From Sulfurifustis variabilis (lineage in GTDB: Bacteria > Pseudomonadota > Gammaproteobacteria > Acidiferrobacterales > Sulfurifustaceae), in NCBI RefSeq assembly GCF_002355415.1, contig NZ_AP014936.1, positions 682,001 through 746,000 on the forward strand: a DNA stretch of 64,000 nucleotides, written 5' to 3'. The notes below the pieces were generated by a model. It was given only the letters and a program-made list of their open reading frames with translations, was not told the origin of the DNA and searched no databases. Of this stretch, positions 55,784 through 64,000 are shown piece by piece; positions within the stretch are counted from its first letter, which is position 1, and the number at the start of each line of letters is the position of its first letter. The position numbers and the translations under genes were made by a program.

Positions 55784-56008
55784 CTAACGGTTGTCGCGCT
55801 TCGGCTCGGGCCGGGTGACCTCGTGGAGCTTCTCTCGCGCACCCTCCACGAGCGCCTCGGCCTTCTCCTTCACGGAGTCGCCCAGGTCGCGCCGGGCGAA
55901 CGGGTTGCTGAGGAGCGGCGCCCCGCGCCCGTGGTTCATGCCGAGGGGGAAGGCGATCACGGCCCCGAGCACGACGCCGACGAAAAGGATTTTGAGCTTG
56001 GCCAGCAT
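55784..56008 (-). CDS. Small membrane protein of unknown function
   Basis: A 74-aa protein from ATG 56008; ATG 56020 and 56029 are in-frame alternatives. One membrane helix (about residues 5-22, KILFVGVVLGAVIAFPLG) is followed by a charged tail with a helical stretch (KEKAEALVEGAREKLHEV) like YtxH-type proteins. It is convergent with leuA (12 nt between stops) and divergent from the beta-propeller gene. Composition fits a real gene, but no family was identified. Confidence 0.6.
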   Translation of the reverse strand: MLAKLKILFVGVVLGAVIAFPLGMNHGRGAPLLSNPFARRDLGDSVKEKAEALVEGAREKLHEVTRPEPKRDNR

Positions 56009-56020
56009 GGCGGTTCCCAT

Positions 56021-56875
56021 CTGAAGCATAGCGAGCGGGCCCGCGCTCGCAAGGTCGGCCGTTTTCGCGCGGCGCTGATCGTCGCAGCCGTTTGCTCCGC
56101 CGGCGCGGCCGGCGCCGACCCGCGGATGGCGCCGGGTTGGACCTGTGCGATCGTCGCCGAAGGACTGCCGGCCGTCGATAATCTGGCTTTCGCCGCCGAC
56201 GGCGCGCTCTACGCCACGCTCGAGCTCGCGCGCGGCGGACGGCTGGTCCGGCTGGACGCCGGTCGTCCGCGCACGGTGCTGGGCGAGCTCGACCGACCGG
56301 ACGGCTTGCACATTCGCGACGATCGCGCCTACGTGACCGAGGAGGTGATGAACGGGCGCGTGCTGGAGGTGGAACTGGCCACCGGCCGGACGCGAACGCT
56401 CGCACGCCTGCGGGCGCCCGAGGGAATCGCGGTGCTCCCCGACGGGGACGTGCTGGTGACCGAGGATCGCATGGATGGGCGGCTGCTCCGTGTCCGTCGC
56501 CGGGGCACGGTGGAGACCGTCCTGGCCTCGCTCGCTCGACCGGAAGGTATCGCGGCCGGAGGCGACGGCACCGTGTACGTCGCCGAGACCGCAACGGGGC
56601 GCATCCTGCGATATCGCAACGGCGAGCGCTCGGTGACGTTCGAGGGTCTGACTCAGCCCGATCAGGTGGCGCTGGCGCCGGACGGCGCGCTGTGGATCAC
56701 CGAGGATGCGTCGCCCGGGCGGCTGCTGCGGCTCATCGATGAACGACTCGAGACGATCGCCATGGGCCTGACGTTCCCCCAGGGTATTGCGCTGGCGCTG
56801 GACGGCCGCGTCATGGTCGCCGAGCAGGGACGAGCGCGGGTGCTCGCCATCGCGCGGCGGAAATCGCCGCAGTAA
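56021..56875 (+). CDS. Secreted beta-propeller protein (NHL/SMP-30-like), start uncertain
   Basis: A ~280-aa protein whose first part looks like a signal peptide (basic RARKVGRFR, hydrophobic AALIVAAVCSAGAAG), followed by at least five propeller-type repeats such as RLDAGRPRTVLGELDRPDGL, RAPEGIAVLPDGDVLVTED and TQPDQVALAPDGALWITED. No ATG, GTG or TTG lies in frame just before the signal peptide; the coordinate uses CTG 56021. ATG 56126 would remove the signal. The frame is open to GTG 55823, which would run antisense through the small membrane gene. Function unknown. Confidence 0.55.
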   Translation: MKHSERARARKVGRFRAALIVAAVCSAGAAGADPRMAPGWTCAIVAEGLPAVDNLAFAADGALYATLELARGGRLVRLDAGRPRTVLGELDRPDGLHIRDDRAYVTEEVMNGRVLEVELATGRTRTLARLRAPEGIAVLPDGDVLVTEDRMDGRLLRVRRRGTVETVLASLARPEGIAAGGDGTVYVAETATGRILRYRNGERSVTFEGLTQPDQVALAPDGALWITEDASPGRLLRLIDERLETIAMGLTFPQGIALALDGRVMVAEQGRARVLAIARRKSPQ

Positions 56876-56882
56876 ATCCCGA

Positions 56883-56910
56883 TTGGTTTCGAGCGCCAAT
56901 CTGGTATTGT
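56883..56910 (+). promoter_or_regulatory. Candidate promoter of the uracil-DNA glycosylase gene
   Basis: TTGGTT (56883-56888) and TATTGT (56905-56910) are 16 nt apart, with TGG giving an extended -10. The -10 is 8 nt before the ATG at 56919, which has no Shine-Dalgarno, so a leaderless mRNA is likely. Confidence 0.4.
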
Positions 56911-56918
56911 TTTCGGCC

Positions 56919-57629
56919 ATGAACGCCCGCGAGCAGCAGCGCCGCCGCTACCTGGACGCCTTGGGCGTCGTCCGATGGGAGCGGCGCGTGACCCCGCCTG
57001 TCGAGGAACCGGCTGCCGCGTATGCGACCCCGTCTCCGGCATGCGGCGAGCCGGCGAAGGCCTACGCGCCGCCGGCAGGAGGAAGTTGGGAGGAGCTCGA
57101 GCAGGCCGTGGCCGGCTGCGTGAAGTGCGGGCTCGAGAAGACACGCACGCAGACGGTGTTCGGCGTCGGCAACCGCACCGCACGCTGGCTCTTCGTCGGC
57201 GAGGCGCCCGGCGCCGACGAGGACCGGCAGGGCGAGCCCTTCGTCGGCCGCGCCGGGCAGCTCCTCAACGCGATGCTCTTCGCGATCGGCCTCAGGCGCG
57301 AGGACGTGTACATCGCGAACGTGCTGAAGTGCCGTCCGCCGAACAACCGCGACCCGCAGCCGCACGAGGTCTCGCACTGCGAGCCTTATCTGATCCGGCA
57401 GATCGAGCTCATCCGGCCGCGGCTCATCGTCGCGCTGGGGCGCCACGCCGCGCACAGCCTGCTGAGGACCGAGGCGCCGCTCGCGCGATTGCGCGGGCAG
57501 CGGCTGTCGTACCACGAGACACCGCTCGTGGTGACGTACCACCCGGCTTATCTGCTGCGCAACCCCGCGGACAAGCGCCGCGCCTGGGACGACCTCTGTC
57601 TCGCGCGCACGGTGGCGGAGGGCGCGTGA
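56919..57629 (+). CDS. Uracil-DNA glycosylase, family 4 (Fe-S)
   Basis: Removes uracil from deaminated DNA. The protein is 236 aa. 4Fe-4S ligands are Cys67 and Cys70 (GCVKC), Cys138 ([13 protein letters not shown]) and Cys154 (SHCEPYL). The catalytic motif is [20 protein letters not shown] and the substrate loop is [11 protein letters not shown]. Residues 1-55 are a weakly conserved, Ala/Pro-rich extension with an extra Cys42. It overlaps rimI by 4 nt. Confidence 0.92.
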   Translation: MNAREQQRRRYLDALGVVRWERRVTPPVEEPAAAYATPSPACGEPAKAYAPPAGGSWEELEQAVAGCVKCGLEKTRTQTVFGVGNRTARWLFVGEAPGADEDRQGEPFVGRAGQLLNAMLFAIGLRREDVYIANVLKCRPPNNRDPQPHEVSHCEPYLIRQIELIRPRLIVALGRHAAHSLLRTEAPLARLRGQRLSYHETPLVVTYHPAYLLRNPADKRRAWDDLCLARTVAEGA

Positions 57630-58135
57630 GCGCCGCCGTCGTCTCCGTCGAGCGGCCGAGACTGCGGCCCATGCGTCTCGAGGACCTGACCGACGTCATG
57701 GAGGTCGAGCGCGCGGCCTATGAGTTTCCCTGGACGCGCGCGATCTTCCGCGACTGCCTGCGGGTGGGTTACTCCTGCTTCGTCTTCGAGACGTCGAGCG
57801 GGCTCGTCGGCCACGGCATCATGTCGATGGGCGCAGGCGAGTGTCATCTGCTCAACATCTGCGTGCACCCGGAGTTTCAGCGCCGAGGGCTGGGCCGCGA
57901 GCTCGTGAACTTTCTGCTTGCGCTCGCGCGCCACAAGAAGGCGCGCGTGGCGCTGCTCGAGGTCCGCGTGTCGAACACCGCTGCCTACAAGCTCTACACG
58001 CAGCTCGGCTTCGACGAGATCGGCATACGCAAGGGTTACTACCCGGCCCGCTACGGTCGCGAGGACGCGATTATCCTGGCCCGCGATCTCACCGTCCCGT
58101 TCGAGCCCGACGGCAAGAAACGCGCGTCCCGCTGA
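57626..58135 (+). CDS. rimI: Ribosomal protein S18-alanine N-acetyltransferase
   Basis: GNAT enzyme that acetylates the N-terminal alanine of S18. The protein is 169 aa from GTG 57626. Acetyl-CoA motif A is CVHPEFQRRGLGRELVN, then RVALLEVRVSNTAAYKLYTQLGFDEIGIRKGYYP, which is the typical RimI end with YY. No tsaB (yeaZ) gene lies beside it, but rimI overlapping a uracil-DNA glycosylase is common in related bacteria. Confidence 0.93.
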   Translation: MSAAVVSVERPRLRPMRLEDLTDVMEVERAAYEFPWTRAIFRDCLRVGYSCFVFETSSGLVGHGIMSMGAGECHLLNICVHPEFQRRGLGRELVNFLLALARHKKARVALLEVRVSNTAAYKLYTQLGFDEIGIRKGYYPARYGREDAIILARDLTVPFEPDGKKRASR

Positions 58136-58311
58136 GGCGGTTTCGGCGCCGCGACCCGTGCCGTTCGTCCTCGCCCGCCGACGAAGAGCGGTCGCGAGCG
58201 CGATCGTCATTATCCCACGCACGTCGCGCGTAAAATCCGGCGGGGCCCGTCGGTTAGAATCCGTGCAACAAGAAGCAGCGCGGTGTTCGATTTCCCCTGT
58301 CCCCAGCTACC

Positions 58312-59496
58312 GTGCGCATACTGCAGATATCGGACGTTTACTTTCCGCGCGTGGACGCGGTCTCGACATCGATACGCAGCTTTCTGCGCGAGTTCGAGGC
58401 CAAGGGTCACGGCGTCACGCTGATCGTGCCCGACTACGGCGCGCGTGCCGACGTGCCGGCCGAGGACGTCATTCGGGTGGCGTCCCGCAGCGTGCCGTTC
58501 GACCCGGTGGGCCGGATGATGAAACCCGCGCGCGTCCTGGAGCTCACGGAGCGGCTGCGCGGCGCGGAGTACGATGTCGTGCACGTGCAGACGCCGTTTG
58601 TCGCGCACTATGTCGGGCGCGCGCTCGCGCGTCGTCTCGGCGTGCCCCTGGTCGAGACCTATCCGACGTTTCTCGAGGAACGCCTCCATCACTACGTCCC
58701 GTTCCTGCCGGAGGACTGGGTTCGCTTCCTGGCGCGCGATTTTTCGCGCGCGCAGTGCAACGGGGTGGACTGCGTGGTCGTGCCTTCGACCGCGATGGCC
58801 GGGGTGTTGAAGAGGTACGGCGTGGACACGCCCCTCCGCGTCATTCCCACGGGAATCGAGCCTCACCTCTACGACGGCGGCGACGGCGGGCGCATTCGCG
58901 CGCAGAGCGGGTTCACGCCCGATCAGCCGGTCCTCGCGTACGTCGGGCGCCTGGCGCACGAAAAGAACCTCGACTTCCTCCTGCATGTCCTGCGAACGGC
59001 GCGGGAGAAGCTTCCCGATCTCGGTCTCCTCCTCGCCGGGGAGGGGCCGGCCGAACGGCACCTGCGCGAACTGGCCCAGACGCTCGGGCTGGCAGCCTGC
59101 GTGAGTTTCGTCGGCCGCCCGGATGATCTGCAGGACCGCCGCGACTGCTATCGGGCGGGCGATTGCTTCGTGTTCGCCTCGCGCACGGAGACGCAGGGGT
59201 TCCCGCTGCTGGAGGCGATGGCCTGCGGCATCCCCGTCGTCGCGCTTTCGGCGATGGGTACCGCCGATATTCTGAAGGGCCGACGCGGTTCGCTGGCCCC
59301 GCGCGACGACGTCTCCGATTTCGCCGCCGAGGTGGTGGCGCTCCTGAAGGATCCCGAGCGACGCCGGCGGCTGGGCGCGGAGGGCCGCGCCTTCGTGCAG
59401 GAGTGGTCGGCCTCGGCGATGGCGGAGCGGATGCTGGAGCTCTATGCGGACGCGTGTTCCGCGAGCCTGGCTTTCACCCGCGCCGCGGCGCGCTGA
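58312..59496 (+). CDS. Glycosyltransferase, GT4 family
   Basis: A 394-aa GT-B glycosyltransferase, probably acting on a lipid-linked or cell-surface acceptor. The N-terminal domain has [22 protein letters not shown] and [10 protein letters not shown]-like segments. The C-terminal donor domain has [28 protein letters not shown] and the E-x7-E motif in [21 protein letters not shown]. Close relatives include mannosyl- and diglucosyl-lipid transferases; the sugar and acceptor cannot be told from sequence. It starts GTG 58312. The 176-bp gap before it (58136-58311) has -10-like TAGAAT (58255-58260) but no good -35. Confidence 0.88.
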   Translation: MRILQISDVYFPRVDAVSTSIRSFLREFEAKGHGVTLIVPDYGARADVPAEDVIRVASRSVPFDPVGRMMKPARVLELTERLRGAEYDVVHVQTPFVAHYVGRALARRLGVPLVETYPTFLEERLHHYVPFLPEDWVRFLARDFSRAQCNGVDCVVVPSTAMAGVLKRYGVDTPLRVIPTGIEPHLYDGGDGGRIRAQSGFTPDQPVLAYVGRLAHEKNLDFLLHVLRTAREKLPDLGLLLAGEGPAERHLRELAQTLGLAACVSFVGRPDDLQDRRDCYRAGDCFVFASRTETQGFPLLEAMACGIPVVALSAMGTADILKGRRGSLAPRDDVSDFAAEVVALLKDPERRRRLGAEGRAFVQEWSASAMAERMLELYADACSASLAFTRAAAR

Positions 59497-59557
59497 CAAC
59501 CTTCATTCGGCGGCGCGGTCCAATCGGGTGCGTCCCTTTGGGGGATCGACACCGTCC

Positions 59558-60055
59558 ATGAAGCTTGCACGATCGCTGCGGCATTACGCCCGCGCCTTCT
59601 TTTTCACGGAGCTGCTCCGGGGCCTGCTCGTCACGGGTCGGCACCTGCTCGCGCGCAAGGTGACCATCCAGTATCCCGACGAGAAGACGCCGATGTCGCC
59701 GCGCTTCCGCGGCCTGCATGCGCTGCGCCGCTATCCCAACGGCGAGGAGCGCTGCATCGCCTGCAAGCTGTGCGAGGCGGTCTGCCCCGCGGTGTGCATC
59801 ACGATCGACTCGTACGACCGCCCCGACGGCACGCGCCGCACGAGCCGCTACGACATCGATCTCTTCAAGTGCATCTACTGCGGGTTCTGCGAGGAGGCGT
59901 GCCCCGTGGACGCGATCGTGCTGACCCGCGTCTACGAGTTTCATTACGAGAACCGGGGGGACAACGTCATCCGCAAGGGCGAGCTGCTCGCCCTCGGGGA
60001 CCGGCTGGAGCCGCAGATCGCGTCGGACCGGGCGGCCGACGCGCGCTACCGCTGA
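59558..60055 (+). CDS. nuoI: NADH-quinone oxidoreductase subunit I
   Basis: Peripheral-arm subunit of respiratory complex I with two 4Fe-4S clusters (N6a, N6b). The protein is 165 aa, full length. Cluster ligands are C66, C69, C72, C76 ([11 protein letters not shown]) and C105, C108, C111, C115 ([11 protein letters not shown]). The N-terminal [21 protein letters not shown] is the usual NuoI helix. No other nuo gene is in the 64-kb window, which is unusual because NuoI is normally coded inside the nuo operon. Confidence 0.94.
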   Translation: MKLARSLRHYARAFFFTELLRGLLVTGRHLLARKVTIQYPDEKTPMSPRFRGLHALRRYPNGEERCIACKLCEAVCPAVCITIDSYDRPDGTRRTSRYDIDLFKCIYCGFCEEACPVDAIVLTRVYEFHYENRGDNVIRKGELLALGDRLEPQIASDRAADARYR

Positions 60056-60056
60056 T

Positions 60057-60224
60057 TCAGTGGACGACGATCTTGGTCGCGGGCGGCCCGAGCCGCTCCG
60101 GCACGGGGCGTTTCTCGTTCTTGGCCAGGCGGACGCGTACGCGGTGGTCGGGCTTGGCGAGCTGGCGGCCGACGACGATACCGAGGAGGAGGAGGCCGAG
60201 ACCCAGGGCGAGGCGAGAGAGCAT
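60057..60224 (-). CDS. Small membrane-anchored protein of unknown function
   Basis: A 55-aa protein: MLSRLALGLGLLLLGIVVG forms one membrane segment and a basic tail (KPDHRVRVRLAKNEKRPVPERLG) follows. Third positions are G/C-rich like the neighbours. It is convergent with nuoI (1 nt between stops) and divergent from lexA. No family recognised. Two other minus-strand frames over this stretch are Pro/Arg/Ser-rich and look like shadows. Confidence 0.5.
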   Translation of the reverse strand: MLSRLALGLGLLLLGIVVGRQLAKPDHRVRVRLAKNEKRPVPERLGPPATKIVVH

Positions 60225-60293
60225 CGGTGAATCCTGCGATTAAAACGCGGCCATTCTTCCATAATCCCCCGCGCCTTGTCTGCCCCCCGGCGA

Positions 60294-60312
60294 TACTGTA
60301 TACATATACAGT
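60294..60312 (+). promoter_or_regulatory. LexA-binding box (SOS operator)
   Basis: TACTGTATACATATACAGT holds CTGT-N8-ACAG with an AT-rich centre, nearly the E. coli consensus. It ends 18 nt before the lexA ATG, so lexA and probably imuA-imuB behind it are SOS-controlled and autoregulated. Confidence 0.9.
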
Positions 60313-60329
60313 CAATCGCGAGCGCCGCC

Positions 60330-60926
60330 ATGCACGACGACCTCACCCCGCGCCAGGCCCAGATCCTGGCCCTCATCCGCAAGCTCCTCGAGGAGACCGG
60401 CCGCCCGCCGACGCGGGCGGAGATCGCCGAGCATTTCGGCTTCCGCTCGGCGAACGCCGCCGAGGAGCACCTGCGGGCGCTCGCGCGCAAGGGGGCGATC
60501 GAGCTCTCGGGCGTGGCGCGCGGCATCCGGCTCACGGAGGAGGGACTGCCGCTCGTCGGCCGCGTGGCCGCCGGTCAGCCGATCCTCGCCGAACAGAATG
60601 TCGAGTCGCACCTGCGCCTCGACCGGAAGCTCTTCCGGCCGCGCGCGGATTACCTCCTGCGGGTGAAGGGCATGAGCATGCGCGACGCCGGCATCCTCGA
60701 CGGCGACCTGCTCGCCGTGCACAAGACGCCCACGGCCCAGCCGGGGCAGATCGTGGTCGCGCGGCTGGACGACGAGGTGACGGTGAAGAAGTTCGCCCGC
60801 CGCGGCACGCGCGTGCGCCTGCTGCCCGCGAACCCGGACTTCGAGCCGATCGAGGTCGACCTGCGCAGCGACCCCTTCGCCATCGAGGGCGTGGGCGTCG
60901 GCGTCCTTCGCAACCAGCTGCGATGA
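60330..60926 (+). CDS. lexA: LexA repressor
   Basis: SOS repressor and self-cleaving protease. The protein is 198 aa from ATG 60330; an upstream open stretch runs through the operator and is not coding. The winged-helix domain has [23 protein letters not shown] as the recognition region. The cleavage site is Ala81-Gly82 in VAAGQP, with catalytic Ser116 (GMSMRDAGI) and Lys153 (TVKKF). Its stop overlaps the imuA ATG, so the SOS operon is lexA-imuA-imuB. Confidence 0.96.
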   Translation: MHDDLTPRQAQILALIRKLLEETGRPPTRAEIAEHFGFRSANAAEEHLRALARKGAIELSGVARGIRLTEEGLPLVGRVAAGQPILAEQNVESHLRLDRKLFRPRADYLLRVKGMSMRDAGILDGDLLAVHKTPTAQPGQIVVARLDDEVTVKKFARRGTRVRLLPANPDFEPIEVDLRSDPFAIEGVGVGVLRNQLR

Positions 60927-61591
60927 ACCTGAGCGAGCTCCTCCTGCGCGCCGACGTCTGGCGCGGCGGTTCCGCTCCCCCTTCGCCCGCCGAGCCGACC
61001 GGCCTCGCCGTGCTCGACGCGCTCCTGCCGGGCGGCGGCTGGCCGATCGGCGCCCTCACCGAGCTCGTCCTCGCGCGCGACGGCGTGGGCGAGCTGCGGC
61101 TCCTGCTGCCGGCGCTCGCGCGCCTGAGCCACGGCGATCGCTGGGTGGCCTTCGTGGCACCACCCTATGTCCCCTACGCGCCCGCGCTCGCCGCCGCCGG
61201 GGTCGATCTCTCGCGCGTGCTGCTCGTGCATCCGCGCCGGGAGGACCAGCTCTGGGCGGTGGAAAGCAGCCTGCGCTCGGGCGCCTGCGCCGCGGTGCTC
61301 GCGTGGATCGCGCAGGCGGAGGCCGCGTCTCTCCGGCGCCTGCAGCTCGCCGCGGAGGCGGGCGGGACCGTCGGCGTGCTGTTCGAGCGCCGGCCGCTCG
61401 CCGGATCGATCGCCGCGCTGCGCCTCGCGCTCGAGCCGGCCGGGGCGGGCGCCGTGAACGTGCACATCATGAAGCGCCGGGGCGGCTGGCCGGTCGGTCC
61501 GGTGCGTGTCGAGGTGGATCATGCTTTGGCTGTGCGTGCACCTGCCGGACCTGCCGATCGAGGTCTGCGCCCGCGGCGCGCCCACGGATGA
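60923..61591 (+). CDS. imuA: Translesion DNA synthesis-associated protein ImuA
   Basis: RecA-like accessory factor of the ImuABC mutasome. The protein is 222 aa with an N-terminal [14 protein letters not shown] and the RecA-fold segment [23 protein letters not shown], which has lost the classical P-loop lysine as usual for ImuA. It starts ATG 60923 in the lexA stop. The 3' end overlaps imuB by 71 nt, and the overlapped part is low in conserved motifs. Confidence 0.85.
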   Translation: MNLSELLLRADVWRGGSAPPSPAEPTGLAVLDALLPGGGWPIGALTELVLARDGVGELRLLLPALARLSHGDRWVAFVAPPYVPYAPALAAAGVDLSRVLLVHPRREDQLWAVESSLRSGACAAVLAWIAQAEAASLRRLQLAAEAGGTVGVLFERRPLAGSIAALRLALEPAGAGAVNVHIMKRRGGWPVGPVRVEVDHALAVRAPAGPADRGLRPRRAHG

Positions 61592-62957
61592 GCCGCTGGT
61601 CGTCGTCGAAGGAGAGGGGCGGGAGCAGCGCGTCCTGGCGGCCACACCCGCCGCGCGGCGGGCCGGCGTGCAGCCGGGCATGCGGACGAGCGCAGCGCAT
61701 GCCCTGGTCGATCGGCTCGGGGTCCGGGAGCGCGACCCGGGCAGCGAGCGCGAGGCGCTCGAGCGCCTCGCCGCGCTGAGCGGCCGCTATACCTCGCATG
61801 TCAGCCTCGCACCGCCCGCCGGCCTGCTCCTCGAGGTAGGCGGCAGCCGGAATCTTTTTGGCGGCCTCGGGACGCTGATCGCGCGCCTGGCCCGCGATCT
61901 CGCGGAGGTGGGCTATGGAGGACGGTTCGCGCTCGCTCCCACGCCCCTCGGCGCCACCTGGCTCGCGGCGAGCGGTGCCGAAACCCGCGCGCTGGACCAC
62001 GGCGCGCTCTTCAAGGCGCTCGCTCCTCTTCCGCTCGCCTGCCTCGGGCTCGATGCCGGGCGCGAGGCGCTGCTCGCCGGCATGGGGCTGCGCAGCCTCG
62101 CCGATTGCCTGCGGCTCCCGCGCGACGGTCTCGCCCGTCGGGTCGGCCCCGAGGTCCTGCTCGCGCTCGACCGCGCCTTCGGCCGGCTTCCCGATCCGCG
62201 CGAGCCTTACGTGCCGCCCTCGCGCTTCAGCGCGCGCCTGCCGCTCCCTTCGCCGGTCGCGACGAGCGAGGCGCTGCTTTTCCCCCTCCGCCGTCTGCTG
62301 CTCGAGCTGGCGGGCTTCCTCGAGGCGCGCGCCCTCGGCGCGCGGCGGCTCGATTTCGTGCTGCAGCACCATCGCTCGCGCGCCACCGGCATGACGTTCG
62401 ATTTCGTCGCGCCCTCGCGCGACGCGCGGCACTGGCTCCTTCTCGTGCGCGAGCGGCTGGAGCGGCTCGAGCTCGGGGCGCCGATCGAGGAGATCGAGCT
62501 GCGCGTGGAGAATCCGGAGGACCTCGGCTCCCGCAACCTCGATCTGCTCGCCGGTGAGCAGACCCCCGAGGAAGGCCGCGCGAGCATCGTCGAGCGGCTG
62601 CAGGCGCGCCTCGGCCGGGATGCGGTGCGGGGGCTTGCCAGCTGCCCCGAGCACCGGCCCGAGCGGGCATGGCGCTACGGCGAGCCGGGCGAGGAGGGCA
62701 GAGCCGCCGCCCGCGCACGGCGGCCGCTCTGGCTCCTGCCGGAACCGATTCCGCTCGAGATGCGCGAAGACGCGCCCTGGCTCGACGGCGCGCTCGCGCT
62801 CGAGCCCGAGCCCGAGCGCATCGAGAGCGGCTGGTGGGACGGCCGTGACGTCGCGCGCGATTACTATGTCGCACGCGACGGCGGCGGGCGGCGGCTCTGG
62901 GTGTTCCGGGAATTGCGGGCGCCGGGGAGATGGTTCCTGCAGGGCGTGTTCGGATAG
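61521..62957 (+). CDS. imuB: Inactive Y-family polymerase homologue ImuB
   Basis: Adaptor of the mutasome that links ImuA, DnaE2 and the beta clamp. The protein is 478 aa from ATG 61521, preceded by GAGGTGG; the frame opens at GTG 61506. The Y-family fold is visible ([29 protein letters not shown]), but the acidic catalytic residues are missing: VHLPDL replaces the motif I Asp set and LLLEVGGS replaces SIDE. That is characteristic of ImuB. dnaE2 (imuC), its usual partner, does not follow. Confidence 0.88.
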   Translation: MLWLCVHLPDLPIEVCARGAPTDEPLVVVEGEGREQRVLAATPAARRAGVQPGMRTSAAHALVDRLGVRERDPGSEREALERLAALSGRYTSHVSLAPPAGLLLEVGGSRNLFGGLGTLIARLARDLAEVGYGGRFALAPTPLGATWLAASGAETRALDHGALFKALAPLPLACLGLDAGREALLAGMGLRSLADCLRLPRDGLARRVGPEVLLALDRAFGRLPDPREPYVPPSRFSARLPLPSPVATSEALLFPLRRLLLELAGFLEARALGARRLDFVLQHHRSRATGMTFDFVAPSRDARHWLLLVRERLERLELGAPIEEIELRVENPEDLGSRNLDLLAGEQTPEEGRASIVERLQARLGRDAVRGLASCPEHRPERAWRYGEPGEEGRAAARARRPLWLLPEPIPLEMREDAPWLDGALALEPEPERIESGWWDGRDVARDYYVARDGGGRRLWVFRELRAPGRWFLQGVFG

Positions 62958-63040
62958 CGCGAGCGGGCGCGGGCGCCTGCGTCCACTCTGCCGGACCTCG
63001 GGCGTGCGCAAGGAGCGGACCCCTTGCCGCGCCGGGATGG

Positions 63041-64000
63041 TTACTCCACGACGCCCAGCCGCCCGTTGTGGCTTCCCATGTACCACAGCCGCCCGCTCGC
63101 ATCCGTCACCATCTTCCGGATGCCGACGTTCGAGGAGGGCAGGCGCACCACCCGCATCCGCTCGGTCTTCGGGTCGAGGCGCACGACCGTGTCGGTATTG
63201 ATCTCGTTCACCCACACCATGCCGGCCCCGTCCACGGTTACCGCATAGGGCCCGCCGTCGCCGGCCGGAAGCGCATACGTCTTCACCACTTTCATCGCCT
63301 CCGGATCGAGCTTCGCGAGCTTTCCGTTGCCGTACAGCGTGACCCAGAGCATCCCGTCCCGGTCCGCCGCGACGCGACGCGGCCGGGAGCCCGGGCCCGT
63401 ATCCACTTCGCTCATCTTCCCGGTACGCGGATCGAGCTTGCCCATCCGGTCGTCGCCCATGCGGCAGAACCAGACGTTGCCGGCCTTGTCGAGCGCAAGC
63501 CCGTAGGGCCCGCCCGAAGTCTCGTACTCCGTGATCCTGCCGGTCTTCGTGTCGAGACTCGCCACCTTGTCGCCGCTCTGCAGGGTGAACCAGATCGTGC
63601 CCTGGTCGTCGGTGATGACAAGCGTGTGCGGGCCGCCGCCCCCGGACGGTGTTTTGTACTCCACGATCTTCCCGGTCGCGGGATCGAGCCGGCCGATCGT
63701 GCCGTTGCCGTTACCCGTCGTCCAGACGACGCCGCTCCGGTCCACGAGCAGGCCGTGCGGGCGGTGTCCCTTCGGCAGATCCCATTCCTCGAACCTCTCG
63801 GTGTTCGGATCGAAGCGGGCGACCTTGTTGCCCGTCATGACGGCGATGTAGACGCTGCCGTCCGGCGCGATGGCGGGGTCCCGCGCGAAGCGCGGCGTCG
63901 GTACCGGCCATTCGCTCACCTTGCCGGCGAGGTTCGGCCGCGCGCCGGGCGCGATGCCGTAATTCGAGCCGCCGGCAAGGACCGCACCGAGGGGCAGCGC
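63041..64000 (-). CDS. Vgb-like secreted beta-propeller protein, 5' end beyond the window
   Basis: At least 319 residues, with the start outside the right edge: the frame remains open to 64000. The part ahead of the GTG at 63919 reads ALPLGAVLAGG, like the end of a signal peptide, so that GTG is not the true start. The body has repeats of the virginiamycin B lyase / NHL type (GPHTLVITDDQGTIWFT, GPYGLALDKAGNVWFCR, GPYAVTVDGAGMVWVNE). The lyase activity itself is not implied; most such proteins are periplasmic sensors or lactonases of unknown role. Confidence 0.8.
   Translation of the reverse strand, partial: ALPLGAVLAGGSNYGIAPGARPNLAGKVSEWPVPTPRFARDPAIAPDGSVYIAVMTGNKVARFDPNTERFEEWDLPKGHRPHGLLVDRSGVVWTTGNGNGTIGRLDPATGKIVEYKTPSGGGGPHTLVITDDQGTIWFTLQSGDKVASLDTKTGRITEYETSGGPYGLALDKAGNVWFCRMGDDRMGKLDPRTGKMSEVDTGPGSRPRRVAADRDGMLWVTLYGNGKLAKLDPEAMKVVKTYALPAGDGGPYAVTVDGAGMVWVNEINTDTVVRLDPKTERMRVVRLPSSNVGIRKMVTDASGRLWYMGSHNGRLGVVE

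Noticed and set aside
60046-60315. 89-codon minus-strand ORF over the LexA box
   Set aside because: Pro/Arg-rich and would place coding sequence over the operator; the 55-codon frame at 60057-60224 is more protein-like.

Overview
The window is GC-rich, gene-dense bacterial chromosome with gammaproteobacterial gene order. Evidence for this is the dcw order murE-F-mraY-murD-ftsW-murG-C-B-ddl-ftsQ-A-Z-lpxC, then pilB-C-D next to coaE, truA-trpF-trpB-trpA-accD-folC-dedD-cvpA-purF-metZ (a Pseudomonas-like order), and parE beside parC. MurE keeps the DNPR motif for meso-diaminopimelate, and lpxC and lpxH show a Gram-negative outer membrane. GTG and TTG starts are common and many genes overlap by 4 nt. 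I cannot name the genus; a free-living, high-GC gammaproteobacterium outside the enterics fits best.

Layout. 1-15 kb: peptidoglycan precursor synthesis and divisome (murE to ftsZ), lpxC and an M23 peptidase. 15-20 kb: secA, argJ and a MutT-ThiE fusion, convergent with coaE. 20-24.6 kb (minus strand): type IV pilus pilB, pilC, pilD and coaE. 24.9-27.4 kb: a rubrerythrin / Fe-S oxidoreductase / DUF3501 group behind a strong promoter carrying an FNR-type box and a palindrome over the -10. 27.5-32.4 kb: a CNP1-like secreted protein and topoisomerase IV (parE, parC), with a folded leader and a small upstream ORF before parE. 32.5-44.6 kb: truA, trpFBA, accD, folC, dedD, cvpA, purF, then a 465-bp gap with a multi-hairpin element, a promoter and a SAM-II riboswitch plus terminator ahead of metZ, followed by glycerate kinase and a lipoprotein. 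44.7-49 kb: lpxH and ppiB (minus), gltX and cysS (plus). 49-56 kb: ilvB-ilvN-ilvC behind an attenuator-like terminator, psd and pssA, and leuA behind a leucine-rich leader peptide. 56-60 kb: small membrane protein, beta-propeller, family-4 uracil-DNA glycosylase, rimI, GT4 glycosyltransferase, isolated nuoI. 60-64 kb: lexA with a near-consensus LexA box, imuA, imuB, and a truncated Vgb-like propeller on the minus strand.

No mobile element, CRISPR array, rRNA, tRNA or defence system was seen. The most interesting content is regulatory: a SAM-II riboswitch in a gammaproteobacterial context, a Leu leader peptide, an ilv attenuator without an obvious leader peptide, the parE leader, and the paired oxygen/peroxide-type sites at the rubrerythrin promoter. 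Several -10-like hexamers lie only 6-8 nt from start codons that lack a Shine-Dalgarno, which suggests leaderless mRNAs.
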